From Bacillota bacterium (GTDB lineage Bacteria; Bacillota; Clostridia; Lachnospirales; Lachnospiraceae), in the NCBI GenBank assembly GCA_023414355.1, contig JAEZOB010000042.1, positions 310,001 through 374,000 on the forward strand: DNA of 64,000 bases, read 5' to 3'. Both the position numbers and the translations under genes were made by a program. Below, one piece after another: positions 17,159-26,103 of this stretch (position 1 is its first letter; each line of letters starts with the position of its first letter). The notes under the pieces were generated by a model. The model ran no database searches and was not told where the DNA came from. It saw nothing but the letters and a program-made list of their open reading frames with translations.

Positions 17159-18358
17159 ATGTATTGTGTTCAGGAAATAGCATCGAAGGTATATTGGGTC
17201 GGCGGGAGTGACAGACGGTTGGCTCTTTTTGAGAATATGTTTCCTCTGCCGAACGGTGTAGCCTATAATTCCTATTTAATCATGGATGAGAAAACAGCCT
17301 TGATCGATACGGTAGACCGCTCCATCAGCGATCTTTACCTTGAGAATGTAATTCATGTACTGAATGGCAGAAGTCTCGATTATCTTGTGATCAATCATAT
17401 GGAGCCGGATCATTGTGCCAGCATCGAAGAGATTGTACGCCGCTATCCCCAGGTCAAGTTAATAGGAAACAAGAAGACCTTCCAGTTCATTGAGCAGTTC
17501 TATGATATGGATATGTCGTCAAATTACACCGAGGTAAAAGAAGGCGAGGAACTACAGCTTGGTGAGATGACGTTGCGCTTCTATACCGCTCCCATGGTAC
17601 ACTGGCCTGAGGTTATGGTAACCTATGAAACCACTAAAGGAATTCTGTTTTCCGCAGACGCTTTCGGTTCCTTCGGGGCAGATGCCGGAAATATCTTTGC
17701 AGACCAGGTGGATGAATACGATGTAAATGAAGCAAGACGTTATTATACCAATATCGTGGGTCGCTATGGTACACAAGTTCAGGCATTGTTTAAGAAGCTT
17801 TCCGGTCTAGAGCTTAATATGATCTGCTCTCTACATGGATTAATCTGGCGCGGTGACAGTATTCCGTTCATTCTCGACTTATATGACAAGTGGAGTCGGT
17901 ATGAGCCGGAAAAGAAGGGTGTTGTTCTTGTCTATGCTTCTATGTATGGTAATACGGAAAATGTCATGAATGCTCTCGCGAATAAGCTGGCGCAAAGAGG
18001 GGTACGTGATATGCGGATGTATGATGTATCGAAAACACATGCCTCCTATATCATCTCTGATTTATGGAAATACAGCAATATGGTAATCGGTTCCCCCACC
18101 TATAACATGCATCTATATTTTGTCATGGATGCATTATTGAAGGATATCTCTGTTCTTGGTTTGAAGGACAGAAAGGTTTCCGTCATCGGCAACCACTCCT
18201 GGGCAAGCGCAGCGATGAAATCTATGAAGGAACAGATCGAAGCCATGAATCATATGGAACTGATCGGAACTCCGATAGATGTACGCTCCCGACTCAAGGT
18301 GGATCGCGAGGCAGAGCTGGACGAACTGGCTGACGAAATCGTAGCTTCATTATCATAG
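17159..18358 (+). CDS. fprA: FprA-type flavodiiron protein (A-type flavoprotein)
   Basis: The 399-residue protein has an N-terminal metallo-beta-lactamase-like diiron domain (1-250) with the ligand motifs NHMEPDH, MVHWPEVM, FSADAFGSFGA and CSLHGLIWR. A C-terminal flavodoxin domain (about 255-399) has the FMN loop YASMYGNTENVM. Flavodiiron proteins reduce oxygen to water or NO to N2O in anaerobes. It lacks the rubredoxin or flavin-reductase extensions of larger classes, so it needs a separate electron donor. It stands alone behind an AACAGGAGG ribosome binding site and is followed by a long palindrome at 18370-18597. Confidence 0.95.
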   Translation: MYCVQEIASKVYWVGGSDRRLALFENMFPLPNGVAYNSYLIMDEKTALIDTVDRSISDLYLENVIHVLNGRSLDYLVINHMEPDHCASIEEIVRRYPQVKLIGNKKTFQFIEQFYDMDMSSNYTEVKEGEELQLGEMTLRFYTAPMVHWPEVMVTYETTKGILFSADAFGSFGADAGNIFADQVDEYDVNEARRYYTNIVGRYGTQVQALFKKLSGLELNMICSLHGLIWRGDSIPFILDLYDKWSRYEPEKKGVVLVYASMYGNTENVMNALANKLAQRGVRDMRMYDVSKTHASYIISDLWKYSNMVIGSPTYNMHLYFVMDALLKDISVLGLKDRKVSVIGNHSWASAAMKSMKEQIEAMNHMELIGTPIDVRSRLKVDREAELDELADEIVASLS

Positions 18359-18369
18359 GTTCTAGGTAC

Positions 18370-18597
18370 GGTGCTTTGGCAGGGGGATCCATTTTACTTT
18401 CCGAGTAGAACTTTCAGGTAATACTAGACTTTCGTATCCGAGCTTAAGCATTCCGTCGGAGCGCAGCGACTTCCATGTCGCACGCTCCTAAATCGTCCAT
18501 CCATGGACAATTTCCGGAAATGTCAGCTCTGATACGAAAGTAAGTATTACCGGGAAAGCTCTAAAGTCTGTAAAATAGATCCCCCTGCCATAGCACC
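18370..18597. repeat. 228-bp imperfect palindromic element
   Basis: The ends GGTGCTTTGGCAGGGGGATC and GATCCCCCTGCCATAGCACC are inverted repeats, and most of the interior also pairs (GGTAATACT, CTTTCGTATC and GAGCT blocks on both sides). The centre holds three smaller hairpins: GGAGCG/CGCTCC with GCGAC/GTCGC, GTCCAT/ATGGAC, and TTCCGGAA. No open frame or target duplication is seen. A short ACCTGT/ACAGGT hairpin (18595-18613) follows. It could be a structured RNA, a long terminator for fprA or a MITE-like element. Confidence 0.75.
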
Positions 18598-18668
18598 TGT
18601 TTACTTTACAGGTATAAGAATTTTATTCATCATTATGACGATAATAATTTGAATAATATCAAAACAAT

Positions 18669-18787
18669 AAAAGTGCTGATCGTAACGTGCTCTTTTTCAT
18701 AATAGCGATAGTTTGTAATAAACCCTCTAATTTATGGGGAGCATATCAATGAACTCAGGAATGAGTTATATCAGCACTTTTTTTCTT
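18669..18787 (-). terminator. Long hairpin flanked by T-runs between fprA and the MATE gene
   Basis: AAAAGTGCTGAT at 18669 pairs with ATCAGCACTTTT near 18770-18781, enclosing about 90 bases with an inner AACTC/GAGTT hairpin. T-runs follow on both strands, so it could end the MATE operon (leftward) or rightward RNA. The large loop is unusual for a plain terminator. The rest of 18359-18973 shows nothing else. Confidence 0.5.
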
Positions 18788-18973
18788 AATATATAATTGC
18801 ACTATGTCACTTCAGACGTTCTTTATACTTTCTCATATTTCTATCTCTTATTACTATTAATCATATTCCTATGGATGTATTCTTTTTATAATTTCTTTTA
18901 ATGATTTTCCTTCATACAATCTCATTACCTATAGTGACAGTAACATAAGCTGCCTTATTCTTCGGTTACCTGC

Positions 18974-20341
18974 TTATACCACACTCTCTTCTGTAGGGAA
19001 GTCCTGCGTCAGCTTCTTTATCCAGTCGTATCGGTTGACCTTGATTGCTGCGACGATACATTTAAGCAGCTGGTCACTCTTTAGGCACAGGAATACGATC
19101 CAGGTTGGCATATGAAATGCAAAAGCCATGATACAGGAAAGCGGGATCACGAATCCCCAGATAAAAATCAGATCATTCACTAAAACGAAATTTACGGCTC
19201 CACCTGCGCGAATAATGCCGGTCAATGTTGACATCTGATAGGAGGTACCGATGACTGTAAATGACAGAACAATCATCAGGGCTCGCGCAATCGATAAGGT
19301 GTCAACCGAAACCGAATAAAAGCTCAATACGATATCCTTAATCAGGAACAGGAATACTCCTGTAGCAATACCCACATAGAGAAATACCTTTTGAAATTTT
19401 CGTGATATATCTTTAACCCGTTCGAGATCTCCTTCTCCCACCGCATTGCCAATAATAACGGCAGATGCACTTGCTGTTCCGTATACTCCGACACTGATTA
19501 CAGAGAATAAAGTATTGGCAATGCTTACGGCAGAAATCGAGGGCATGCCTAATCTGCCGACAATTGCTCCTTGCACAGTAAGATTAATTCCCCAGAGGAG
19601 ATCTCCCAGGAGCACAGGAAAACCATACCGAAGAAAATCCTTCATCAGAGTATAATTGAACCGCAGCAAATCTCTCAGCTTAAGCATTAGCTTTTTATCA
19701 ACGATCAGGACATAAAATACAATGATTCCAAACTCAATTATTCTGGTAATCAACGTCGCTGTTGCACTACCCCGAATTCCCATAGTCGGCATCCCGAACT
19801 TTCCGAAGATCAGGATCCAGTTTAAAAGTACATTGACGAAGAAGGAAACGATTGAGATATACAGCCCAATCTTAACCGTTCCGATGCATCTCATGGACAC
19901 AAGGAGTACATTGCTGATTGTAAAGAACAGGTAGGAAAAGCAAAATATTCTGATATACTTTCCGGCTTCAGCTATAACCTCGGAATCATTGGTATAAATC
20001 CCGAGAAATTGCTTTGGAAAGAAGTAAACAACAACCCAGAATATCACAGCACACACTGTAGCAAACCCAACTGTGATACTGATGATATCCTTCACTCTTT
20101 CTTTGTCATGCCTACCCCAATATTGTGCTGCCAGTACCAACTGTGCTGTACCTAACCCCACCACCAGCATCTGTAATATAACTTGTATCTGGTTGCATAC
20201 AAAAACACCTGAAATAGCCACCTCTCCCAATCGTCCGACCATCATATTATCTGTCAGAGATATGGAAAAGGATATCATATTCTGCAAGGCGATCGGCAAT
20301 GCCAGTGAAATCAAATGTCTGTATAATGCTTTATCCTTCAT
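18974..20341 (-). CDS. MATE family multidrug/toxin exporter
   Basis: The 455-residue protein has about twelve membrane helices in two MatE halves; the first is LALPIALQNMISFSISLTDNMMVGRLGEVAISG, shown here by its key residues P and Q near 14-17 and the DNMMVGRLG loop. It expels drugs or metabolites using a sodium or proton gradient. It starts 20 bp after the FtsX-type permease gene, so it is the last gene of the TetR-ABC-MATE operon and likely shares the inducer. Confidence 0.9.
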   Translation of the reverse strand: MKDKALYRHLISLALPIALQNMISFSISLTDNMMVGRLGEVAISGVFVCNQIQVILQMLVVGLGTAQLVLAAQYWGRHDKERVKDIISITVGFATVCAVIFWVVVYFFPKQFLGIYTNDSEVIAEAGKYIRIFCFSYLFFTISNVLLVSMRCIGTVKIGLYISIVSFFVNVLLNWILIFGKFGMPTMGIRGSATATLITRIIEFGIIVFYVLIVDKKLMLKLRDLLRFNYTLMKDFLRYGFPVLLGDLLWGINLTVQGAIVGRLGMPSISAVSIANTLFSVISVGVYGTASASAVIIGNAVGEGDLERVKDISRKFQKVFLYVGIATGVFLFLIKDIVLSFYSVSVDTLSIARALMIVLSFTVIGTSYQMSTLTGIIRAGGAVNFVLVNDLIFIWGFVIPLSCIMAFAFHMPTWIVFLCLKSDQLLKCIVAAIKVNRYDWIKKLTQDFPTEESVV

Positions 20342-20361
20342 AGTTTAACCTTTCTTTTGTT

Positions 20362-22605
20362 TTACTCCAGTCTTGACTTTAACACCTCGTTCATCGAAAT
20401 CTGATTTACTTTTCGCCTACTCAAAAGCTTTGATAACTCATATGAAATATAGAGAATGATAAAACCAAGCAGGATATAAGAATAATGTACCGTGATCGGC
20501 ATCGCAAAGCTCATTTCCCTCGTCAGGGATTCAAACAAAGCACTCAGCGAGAATAGCAAAATCGGTACACCGAGAAGATATCCCAATATAACAGCATATA
20601 CAGAACCGCCTAATACCATGCCATTGACTTCCTTTCTTCGATAACCCAGTATCTTCAGCAGTGAAATATTCTCTTTATTTTCTTCGATTACCAGAGAGGT
20701 AACGACATACATTACCACCAATCCGATCAGAAAAGCAAACAATGCAGCGGTACCGATCAGGGATTGTATCGGAGCGAGAATTGTTGTGAATGCATTCTTA
20801 ATATCATCCCTTGATATCGTTGTCAGAAGAAGATTTTGATCGATATCAAGCCTTTTATCACTCCAGATACCCATGTAACTTCCTGAGGAGAACCCGATCA
20901 TACTGTTTAGCTTAGATAGGGGCATATAGATGTAATTGCCGATATAGGAGTCGGCTATCTTCTCAATCCTTATCTTATATTCCTTAGAATTCAACTCGCT
21001 TGTGAGCTTAATCTCATCGCCCGCTTGATACCCCAGCTTTTTGGCAAGAGCACTCGTCATCATGATTTGCTCTGTACCCAATGGGGTGCCTGAAGTATCC
21101 GAAAAGGATATGAATTCAGAGTTTGGACTGACACCAAATACTGTTATGCTGATATTCTGATTGGAGCTTAAAGTAAAGGGGAGTTCCGAATAAGCTTCCC
21201 CCTCTACCGGAGGCGTTGTCTGCATTCTATTAAAAACATAGCTGTATTCATATCGGAAGGCTTCCTCAAATCCATGTTTCATCAGATTCTCCAGTGAACT
21301 TTTTGCAGCAAAACCCATCATAAGCAGCATAGTTGCAAGGATGACACCGAGAATCAGGAAAAAGCTTCTGGCGGTACTTCCGAGTTGTTCTCTAATTCTG
21401 AATTTCGTCTGAAACCTAAAACGATCCAGTCTGATGCGCTTCTCGATCAATCCAATCTTATCTTCTTCCTGTTTTCCCCTTATTAGCTGTAGGGGTGAGT
21501 TGCGAAGCGCTTTAGATACCACCAGATAGCCTGCAACAGACAAGAAAAGGATCGGGAGGAACAGACTAATCACAAGTAAACTGCTTCGATAATCCACTCT
21601 ATCGATCGGCATATTAAAGTAGGATATCATAAAACGAAGCATCGGTATCAAAAGAATACTTCCAAGTGCAGTTCCGACAATGCCACCCAGAAGAGCTATG
21701 ATAAACGGATAGCGCAGATAATGCATAAAGATTTCTTTTTTTCGATACCCTAGCGCATATAGGGTTCCAATGATTGCCGACTCGTGCTTGATCATTCTCC
21801 AGAGAACGATGCCTGACAGAACACAGGTCAGAAGCAGGATGGCTACAGGCATTACCTTACTTACTTTATTGATTCCCTGCATTTTTGTTGTTACAAAGGT
21901 AACCTTCGGATTTGCGGAGGTATTATTCCAGTCCATGATTTGAATGTCCTCACCATACAGTGTCTCCTTCAAGACAGCGATCTGCTCCTCGATCGGTTTC
22001 AACCTGTCAAGGAATCTGACCTGATAAAAATGGTTTCCCTCTGCGATCGTGGAAAAATCCTCTTGTGTGATGACAGCAAGACCAAAACTCGCCGGATCAG
22101 ACATGATATCACTGTCTGATTTTAAGGGATAGATATAATTTGGTAAAGACATCATACCGGCAACCCGAAAAGCCTTTCCCGCGATCAGGATGCTGTCGCC
22201 CTTCGCCAGCTTATTCGCTTTGGCATAAGCCGGATCCAATAGCAGTTCTCCGGATGTCGGCAAAGCTCCGCTGATTACAGCAGGAATATTCACTCTTGTG
22301 TTCATAGTGAATATCCTCAATGTCTGTTGCTCTGACATGGCATAATCAAGGGTTCTTCCTTCTTCGATCAGAAACTTCTCTTCCGTCTCCAGACTCAAGA
22401 TATCCTTAATCGGTTGATCCGTCATAAAATCCAAATCCTCTTGAGCATAATTCGTAGAGAAACTTCGAAACAGTCTGTCCATATTATCAGACAGCATTGT
22501 AAACATCGAAAATGACAGGCAGCTTAATATAATCAATACCATGGAACCCAGATATTGAGACTTACTCTCCAGCATGGTTCTTACTACCTTCTTATTGATT
22601 ACCAT
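20362..22605 (-). CDS. FtsX-type ABC transporter permease (MacB/LolC-like)
   Basis: The protein has about 747 residues from ATG 22605, which overlaps the stop of the ATPase gene as TAATG (a GTG at 22611 is an alternative). An N-terminal helix, a large extracytoplasmic domain (about 45-250), three helices, a second extracytoplasmic domain and three to four C-terminal helices fit a double-FtsX permease. Such permeases extrude lipids, peptides or antibiotics, or signal mechanically. It pairs with the ATPase at 22605-23303. Confidence 0.85.
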   Translation of the reverse strand: MVINKKVVRTMLESKSQYLGSMVLIILSCLSFSMFTMLSDNMDRLFRSFSTNYAQEDLDFMTDQPIKDILSLETEEKFLIEEGRTLDYAMSEQQTLRIFTMNTRVNIPAVISGALPTSGELLLDPAYAKANKLAKGDSILIAGKAFRVAGMMSLPNYIYPLKSDSDIMSDPASFGLAVITQEDFSTIAEGNHFYQVRFLDRLKPIEEQIAVLKETLYGEDIQIMDWNNTSANPKVTFVTTKMQGINKVSKVMPVAILLLTCVLSGIVLWRMIKHESAIIGTLYALGYRKKEIFMHYLRYPFIIALLGGIVGTALGSILLIPMLRFMISYFNMPIDRVDYRSSLLVISLFLPILFLSVAGYLVVSKALRNSPLQLIRGKQEEDKIGLIEKRIRLDRFRFQTKFRIREQLGSTARSFFLILGVILATMLLMMGFAAKSSLENLMKHGFEEAFRYEYSYVFNRMQTTPPVEGEAYSELPFTLSSNQNISITVFGVSPNSEFISFSDTSGTPLGTEQIMMTSALAKKLGYQAGDEIKLTSELNSKEYKIRIEKIADSYIGNYIYMPLSKLNSMIGFSSGSYMGIWSDKRLDIDQNLLLTTISRDDIKNAFTTILAPIQSLIGTAALFAFLIGLVVMYVVTSLVIEENKENISLLKILGYRRKEVNGMVLGGSVYAVILGYLLGVPILLFSLSALFESLTREMSFAMPITVHYSYILLGFIILYISYELSKLLSRRKVNQISMNEVLKSRLE

Positions 22606-23303
22606 TACCACTCAATCCTTTCTGCAGGTTGTACTGAGTTATTCACAGTACGTTCGATGATTTCACCGCTTCTGACACGGTAGACGCGATTGGCCATCGC
22701 GCTGATTGCACTATTATGAGTAATCATGAGTATTGTAGTCTTGTAATTCTTATTAATTTTCTGAAGCAGCTTAAGGATATCCCTGGAGGTCGAAAAATCC
22801 AGAGCTCCTGTCGGTTCATCACATAGCAACAGCTTTGGATTTTTTACAACCGCTCTGGCTATGGATACCCGCTGCTGTTCACCACCGCTTAATTCTTTTG
22901 GAAAACGGCGTTTCTTGTCCAATAATCCAACTGCGTCTAGAACCTCGTCAATTTCAAAGGGCGTTTTGCTGATATTGGATACTGCTTCCACATTTTCCCC
23001 TACCGTAAGATTTGGAATCAGATTATAGAATTGGAATATAAATCCGACCATTTCCCTGCGGTAATCTGTCAGTTGGGTATCTGAAAGCTTTGTTACCTCA
23101 ATCTGATCTACTATAATCTTACCGGAATCACAACGGTCAATTCCTCCGATGATATTCATCAGTGTAGACTTTCCTGAGCCTGAAGGTCCCAGAATTACAC
23201 CGATCTCTCCCTGCCCAAGTTCCATTCCCAAACCATCTAATACCGTTGTAGTAACAGACCCGGTGGTATAACTCTTTTTTAACTGATCGATTGTTAAAAA
23301 CAT
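22605..23303 (-). CDS. ABC transporter ATP-binding protein (LolD/MacB type)
   Basis: The protein has 232 residues from ATG 23303 (MFLTIDQ), eight bases after GGGAGG at the end of the tetR gene. It has Walker A GPSGSGKST, signature LSGGEQQRVSIARA, Walker B LLLCDEPTGALD and an H-loop. The PTGALD form is typical of ATPases that serve FtsX-type permeases. It starts one base after the tetR stop, so the genes are translationally coupled. Confidence 0.93.
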   Translation of the reverse strand: MFLTIDQLKKSYTTGSVTTTVLDGLGMELGQGEIGVILGPSGSGKSTLMNIIGGIDRCDSGKIIVDQIEVTKLSDTQLTDYRREMVGFIFQFYNLIPNLTVGENVEAVSNISKTPFEIDEVLDAVGLLDKKRRFPKELSGGEQQRVSIARAVVKNPKLLLCDEPTGALDFSTSRDILKLLQKINKNYKTTILMITHNSAISAMANRVYRVRSGEIIERTVNNSVQPAERIEW

Positions 23304-23304
23304 A

Positions 23305-23946
23305 TTATTTGCCTCCCATTCCATTTTTTAACAGCTCCATCATGTCTCCTATTTCCTTCTCATATAGCTCGTAATCCTCATCAATAATATCTTCTCCCAT
23401 ATTTCTTGCCTTGCTCATGAGGTATTCTTTGATCTTAAAAGAGACTCCGCCTACATACAGGATTAAAATGTGATCGCTGATATCACCACGGATGGAACCG
23501 TTCTTCTTCCCAAGAGCGATTATTCTCTGCATATGCTCCGTAGCCATCTTATTTACATATTCCATGGATTCATCCGTAAGGCTATGATACTTCCCAAGGA
23601 AAACATCCTGAATGAAAATAACCAGCTCACGCTCCTCCTTCATCTGAAGCATAATATCTCTTGCATTTTTTTCAAGAATACCAAAGATGCTTTCACACTC
23701 CGGTGGAATCATCAGATGTGCATATTTCTTCATAACCAGGTTCATGGACCATTGGACAGAATATAGAAATAATTCTTTCTTATCTTCGAAATACTGATAC
23801 ATACTTCCCTTTGCTACGCCTGCCGCTTTGGCTATCTCCCCGACATTTCCCTTCTCATATCCAAACCTGATAAATTGATTGATCCCAGCTCGCATAATTT
23901 TTTCTTGCTTTTCTTCCGGTAAACTTATGAACGTCTGCTTCGGCAT
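23305..23946 (-). CDS. TetR family regulator of the ABC-MATE efflux operon
   Basis: The protein has 213 residues from ATG 23946 (MPKQTFISL), eight bases after AGGGAG; an upstream GTG lacks such a site. Its N-terminal helix-turn-helix includes IMRAGINQFIRFGYEKGNVGEIAKAAGVAKGSMYQYFEDKKELF, read by the key residues VAKGSMYQYF. It is the first gene of its operon and should repress it by binding the three operators at 23982-24032. The ligand-binding half is helical and specific to this protein. Confidence 0.92.
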   Translation of the reverse strand: MPKQTFISLPEEKQEKIMRAGINQFIRFGYEKGNVGEIAKAAGVAKGSMYQYFEDKKELFLYSVQWSMNLVMKKYAHLMIPPECESIFGILEKNARDIMLQMKEERELVIFIQDVFLGKYHSLTDESMEYVNKMATEHMQRIIALGKKNGSIRGDISDHILILYVGGVSFKIKEYLMSKARNMGEDIIDEDYELYEKEIGDMMELLKNGMGGK

Positions 23947-23981
23947 ATTGCTCACTCCCTATTCTTTCGCTATTTTACAAA

Positions 23982-24041
23982 TGACTAAACGGTCACATGA
24001 CTCTCTAGTCACAGTATATGACCATCAAGTCATAATGTCAA
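23982..24041 (-). promoter_or_regulatory. Promoter with three TetR operators
   Basis: TTGACA (24041-24036), a 17-bp spacer and TATACT (24018-24013) form a near-consensus leftward promoter. Three TGAC-N6-GTCA sites lie at 23982-23995, 23998-24011 and 24019-24032: one in the spacer, one next to the -10 and one downstream of the start point. Repressor binding would block RNA polymerase directly. Confidence 0.85.
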
Positions 24042-24054
24042 TACGGAATCAAAA

Positions 24055-24086
24055 AGTCCCGTAAGAAGTGATTCTCTTACGGAACT
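24055..24086 (-). terminator. Terminator after the GGDEL cyclase gene
   Basis: AGTCCCGTAAG pairs with CTTACGGAACT (one G-T pair). Reading leftward the stem is followed by CTTTTTG. Confidence 0.7.
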
Positions 24087-24113
24087 TTTATGATATCCTA
24101 TTTGCTTTATCCT

Positions 24114-25700
24114 TTAAGCATGTAACGTACAATAACCGTTCTTCCCCAACAACTTTGCCTGATACAGTGCCTGATCTGCTCTTCCAAATAATTCATCGTA
24201 CTCCTCTTCTCCTCCGTTATGTATGGCAATCCCCGCGGATAAGGAGCATTTCATGGTACTTTCCAGCTTTCCCGATTCTTTCCTGAAGCTTTTCATGATT
24301 TTTCTTACTATTCCCTCTAAATATTCCTGGGGATAGTTATCCGGCAGATATAATCCCAGCTCGTCTCCTCCAAAACGGTAGGGAATACTGTCTCTTACAG
24401 CGTATTTCATTATCAATCTGGCTGTAGTCTTAATCACATCGTCTCCCAGAGCATGTCCGTAGGTATCGTTAACCTCCTTGAAATTATCGATATCAAACAG
24501 AAGCAATGCTCCCTTGCGTTCTTTCAGCATAGACGATATCTTATTCTCTGCATATCTGCGATTATAAAGTCCTGTCAGAAAATCCTTCGAGGCAACTTCT
24601 TCCAGCTTTGCTCTATTCTCCTCCAATTTCGTAATATCATAAAGCATCAGAATAATGCACAGTACCTCATCGTATTGATCATAGAGAATATCGTAATGAA
24701 GCTGACAACTGGTCTTCGCTCCTAATTTTGCACTTTGGACATTCAATTCCTTTTTGTGTCGTATGATAACCTCTTTCAGTCTTGCAGAAGGAGTTCTCTC
24801 TTTCTCTGATACGGTAAAATATATATCGCTATTGGTATAAAGCATCTCCTCTGCTTTTCTTCCCATGAAACGTTCCGCACTCTCATTCATATTCAGGATT
24901 TCACCCCGCATATTTAAGAGAAGAATAGGTGTCGTAATTGAGCTGACAATCTTGCCGGCAATTTTATCGATGGAAATAGACTCCGAATCAATCCTCCTAC
25001 AGGAAGAGTACAGGATACAGGTTGTGATAAAGCCTCCGTAGGCAGTTCCCGGAAAAGAAGCATAACCCAATACAGGCATGATTAGATTTGGTATGAAACC
25101 CATTGGCAGGATTCCAAGTGCTAAGGCCATCTTTAGGATATGCATCCGATCTCTTTTCATTTCTGCTTTTTTATACCAACGTATCATAAGCCAGAAGACA
25201 ATAATGCAGATTAGTGCCGTATAAGTATAAGTAAAAATTATGGTGGTTTCGGTTATAACTCGCCGGAAGGAAGTTCCAAAGAGGCTGGTTTGAAATATGA
25301 CAGAATCGGGCTGTCCATTGATGATCGTTAAGGGTATCGCAAATAGGGTTACCAACCAGGCCATGGCACCGACCATACCGGGCTTTTCTTTTCCTGATGT
25401 CATCTCTACGATCAGTAGAAGGGAATATCCGGTCCAGTAATATAAGCCAAGTAAGCCGATATCTCTTATGATAAATGCCTGTAACGCTGTCTCAGCAACA
25501 GTTAGCCATCCATAAGCTGAGCAACAGAAAAAGCTTGCGATGCACAGTATCATCCAGTACCGATTAAGTCGCCCTTCCCGCTTCATCCGATATACTTTAA
25601 TTCCCATGAGCAGGCTCAAAAGCCCCATAGAATTTAGTGAATAAAACAGCAGCATCTGTAATATATGATTCACTTCTCCCCTTACCACAATCGTACCCAT
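24114..25700 (-). CDS. Membrane PAS-GGDEF protein with GGDEL signature
   Basis: The protein has 528 residues. The N-terminal 230 or so contain about seven hydrophobic helices, then a PAS-like domain (about 240-360, ILLNMRGEILNMNESAERF) and a GGDEF domain (SKDFLTGLYNRRYAENK). The signature reads FGGDELGLYL at about 443-452, with L in place of F. The upstream inhibitory site is degenerate (VRDS). It probably still makes cyclic di-GMP, because the GGDE core is intact, but this needs proof. ATG 25700 follows AAGGAG by eight bases. Single gene. Confidence 0.85.
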   Translation of the reverse strand: MGTIVVRGEVNHILQMLLFYSLNSMGLLSLLMGIKVYRMKREGRLNRYWMILCIASFFCCSAYGWLTVAETALQAFIIRDIGLLGLYYWTGYSLLLIVEMTSGKEKPGMVGAMAWLVTLFAIPLTIINGQPDSVIFQTSLFGTSFRRVITETTIIFTYTYTALICIIVFWLMIRWYKKAEMKRDRMHILKMALALGILPMGFIPNLIMPVLGYASFPGTAYGGFITTCILYSSCRRIDSESISIDKIAGKIVSSITTPILLLNMRGEILNMNESAERFMGRKAEEMLYTNSDIYFTVSEKERTPSARLKEVIIRHKKELNVQSAKLGAKTSCQLHYDILYDQYDEVLCIILMLYDITKLEENRAKLEEVASKDFLTGLYNRRYAENKISSMLKERKGALLLFDIDNFKEVNDTYGHALGDDVIKTTARLIMKYAVRDSIPYRFGGDELGLYLPDNYPQEYLEGIVRKIMKSFRKESGKLESTMKCSLSAGIAIHNGGEEEYDELFGRADQALYQAKLLGKNGYCTLHA

Positions 25701-25851
25701 TTGGATAACTCCTTAAGTTTATTCTTATGTACACTCCATTAACAGTTAAATTATTTCTATATTAACACACAATGAGTAAATAGAAAAATTAAATTCTGAT
25801 TAATAATAACGACGAAAACATATGGAATCATAAGGAAAAATCCAATTTCAA

Positions 25852-26070
25852 AAGGGGCTGTTGCAAAATAATATTTAAAAGCCAAGGTAAGGATACTATG
25901 CATCCCATCATGCACTGTTTGACGGACGGCTTGCTGATATTGTGTGATCAGAAGCGAACATTTATGTTCAATTATGACATACAATATTGGCAGAATGTCC
26001 GGGAACCAGTGTGCGAGGGACGCATAGTATCCTTATCTTGGCTTAATGATATATTTTGCAACAGCCCCTT
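25852..26070. repeat. 219-bp palindromic element with CTGTTGCAAAAT ends
   Basis: The outer 19 bases (AAGGGGCTGTTGCAAAATA) are perfectly inverted; an inner block ending AAGGATACTATGC (23 bases with one mismatch) and most of the centre also pair, closing with GAACAT/ATGTTC. The ends resemble terminal repeats of IS6-type elements (CTGTTGCAAA), but no transposase or target duplication is present. It fills most of the gap 25741-26103; the rest is AT-rich with no other signal. Confidence 0.75.
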
Positions 26071-26103
26071 CATAGAAGCCGATTTTCATAATAATCTATT
26101 TAA

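Noticed and set aside
18359..18973. A riboswitch or tRNA in the long gap after fprA
   Set aside because: No known riboswitch core or cloverleaf could be drawn; only long inverted repeats are present.
25852..26070. Intact insertion sequence
   Set aside because: Ends resemble transposon termini but the interior is palindromic with no transposase frame or target duplication.
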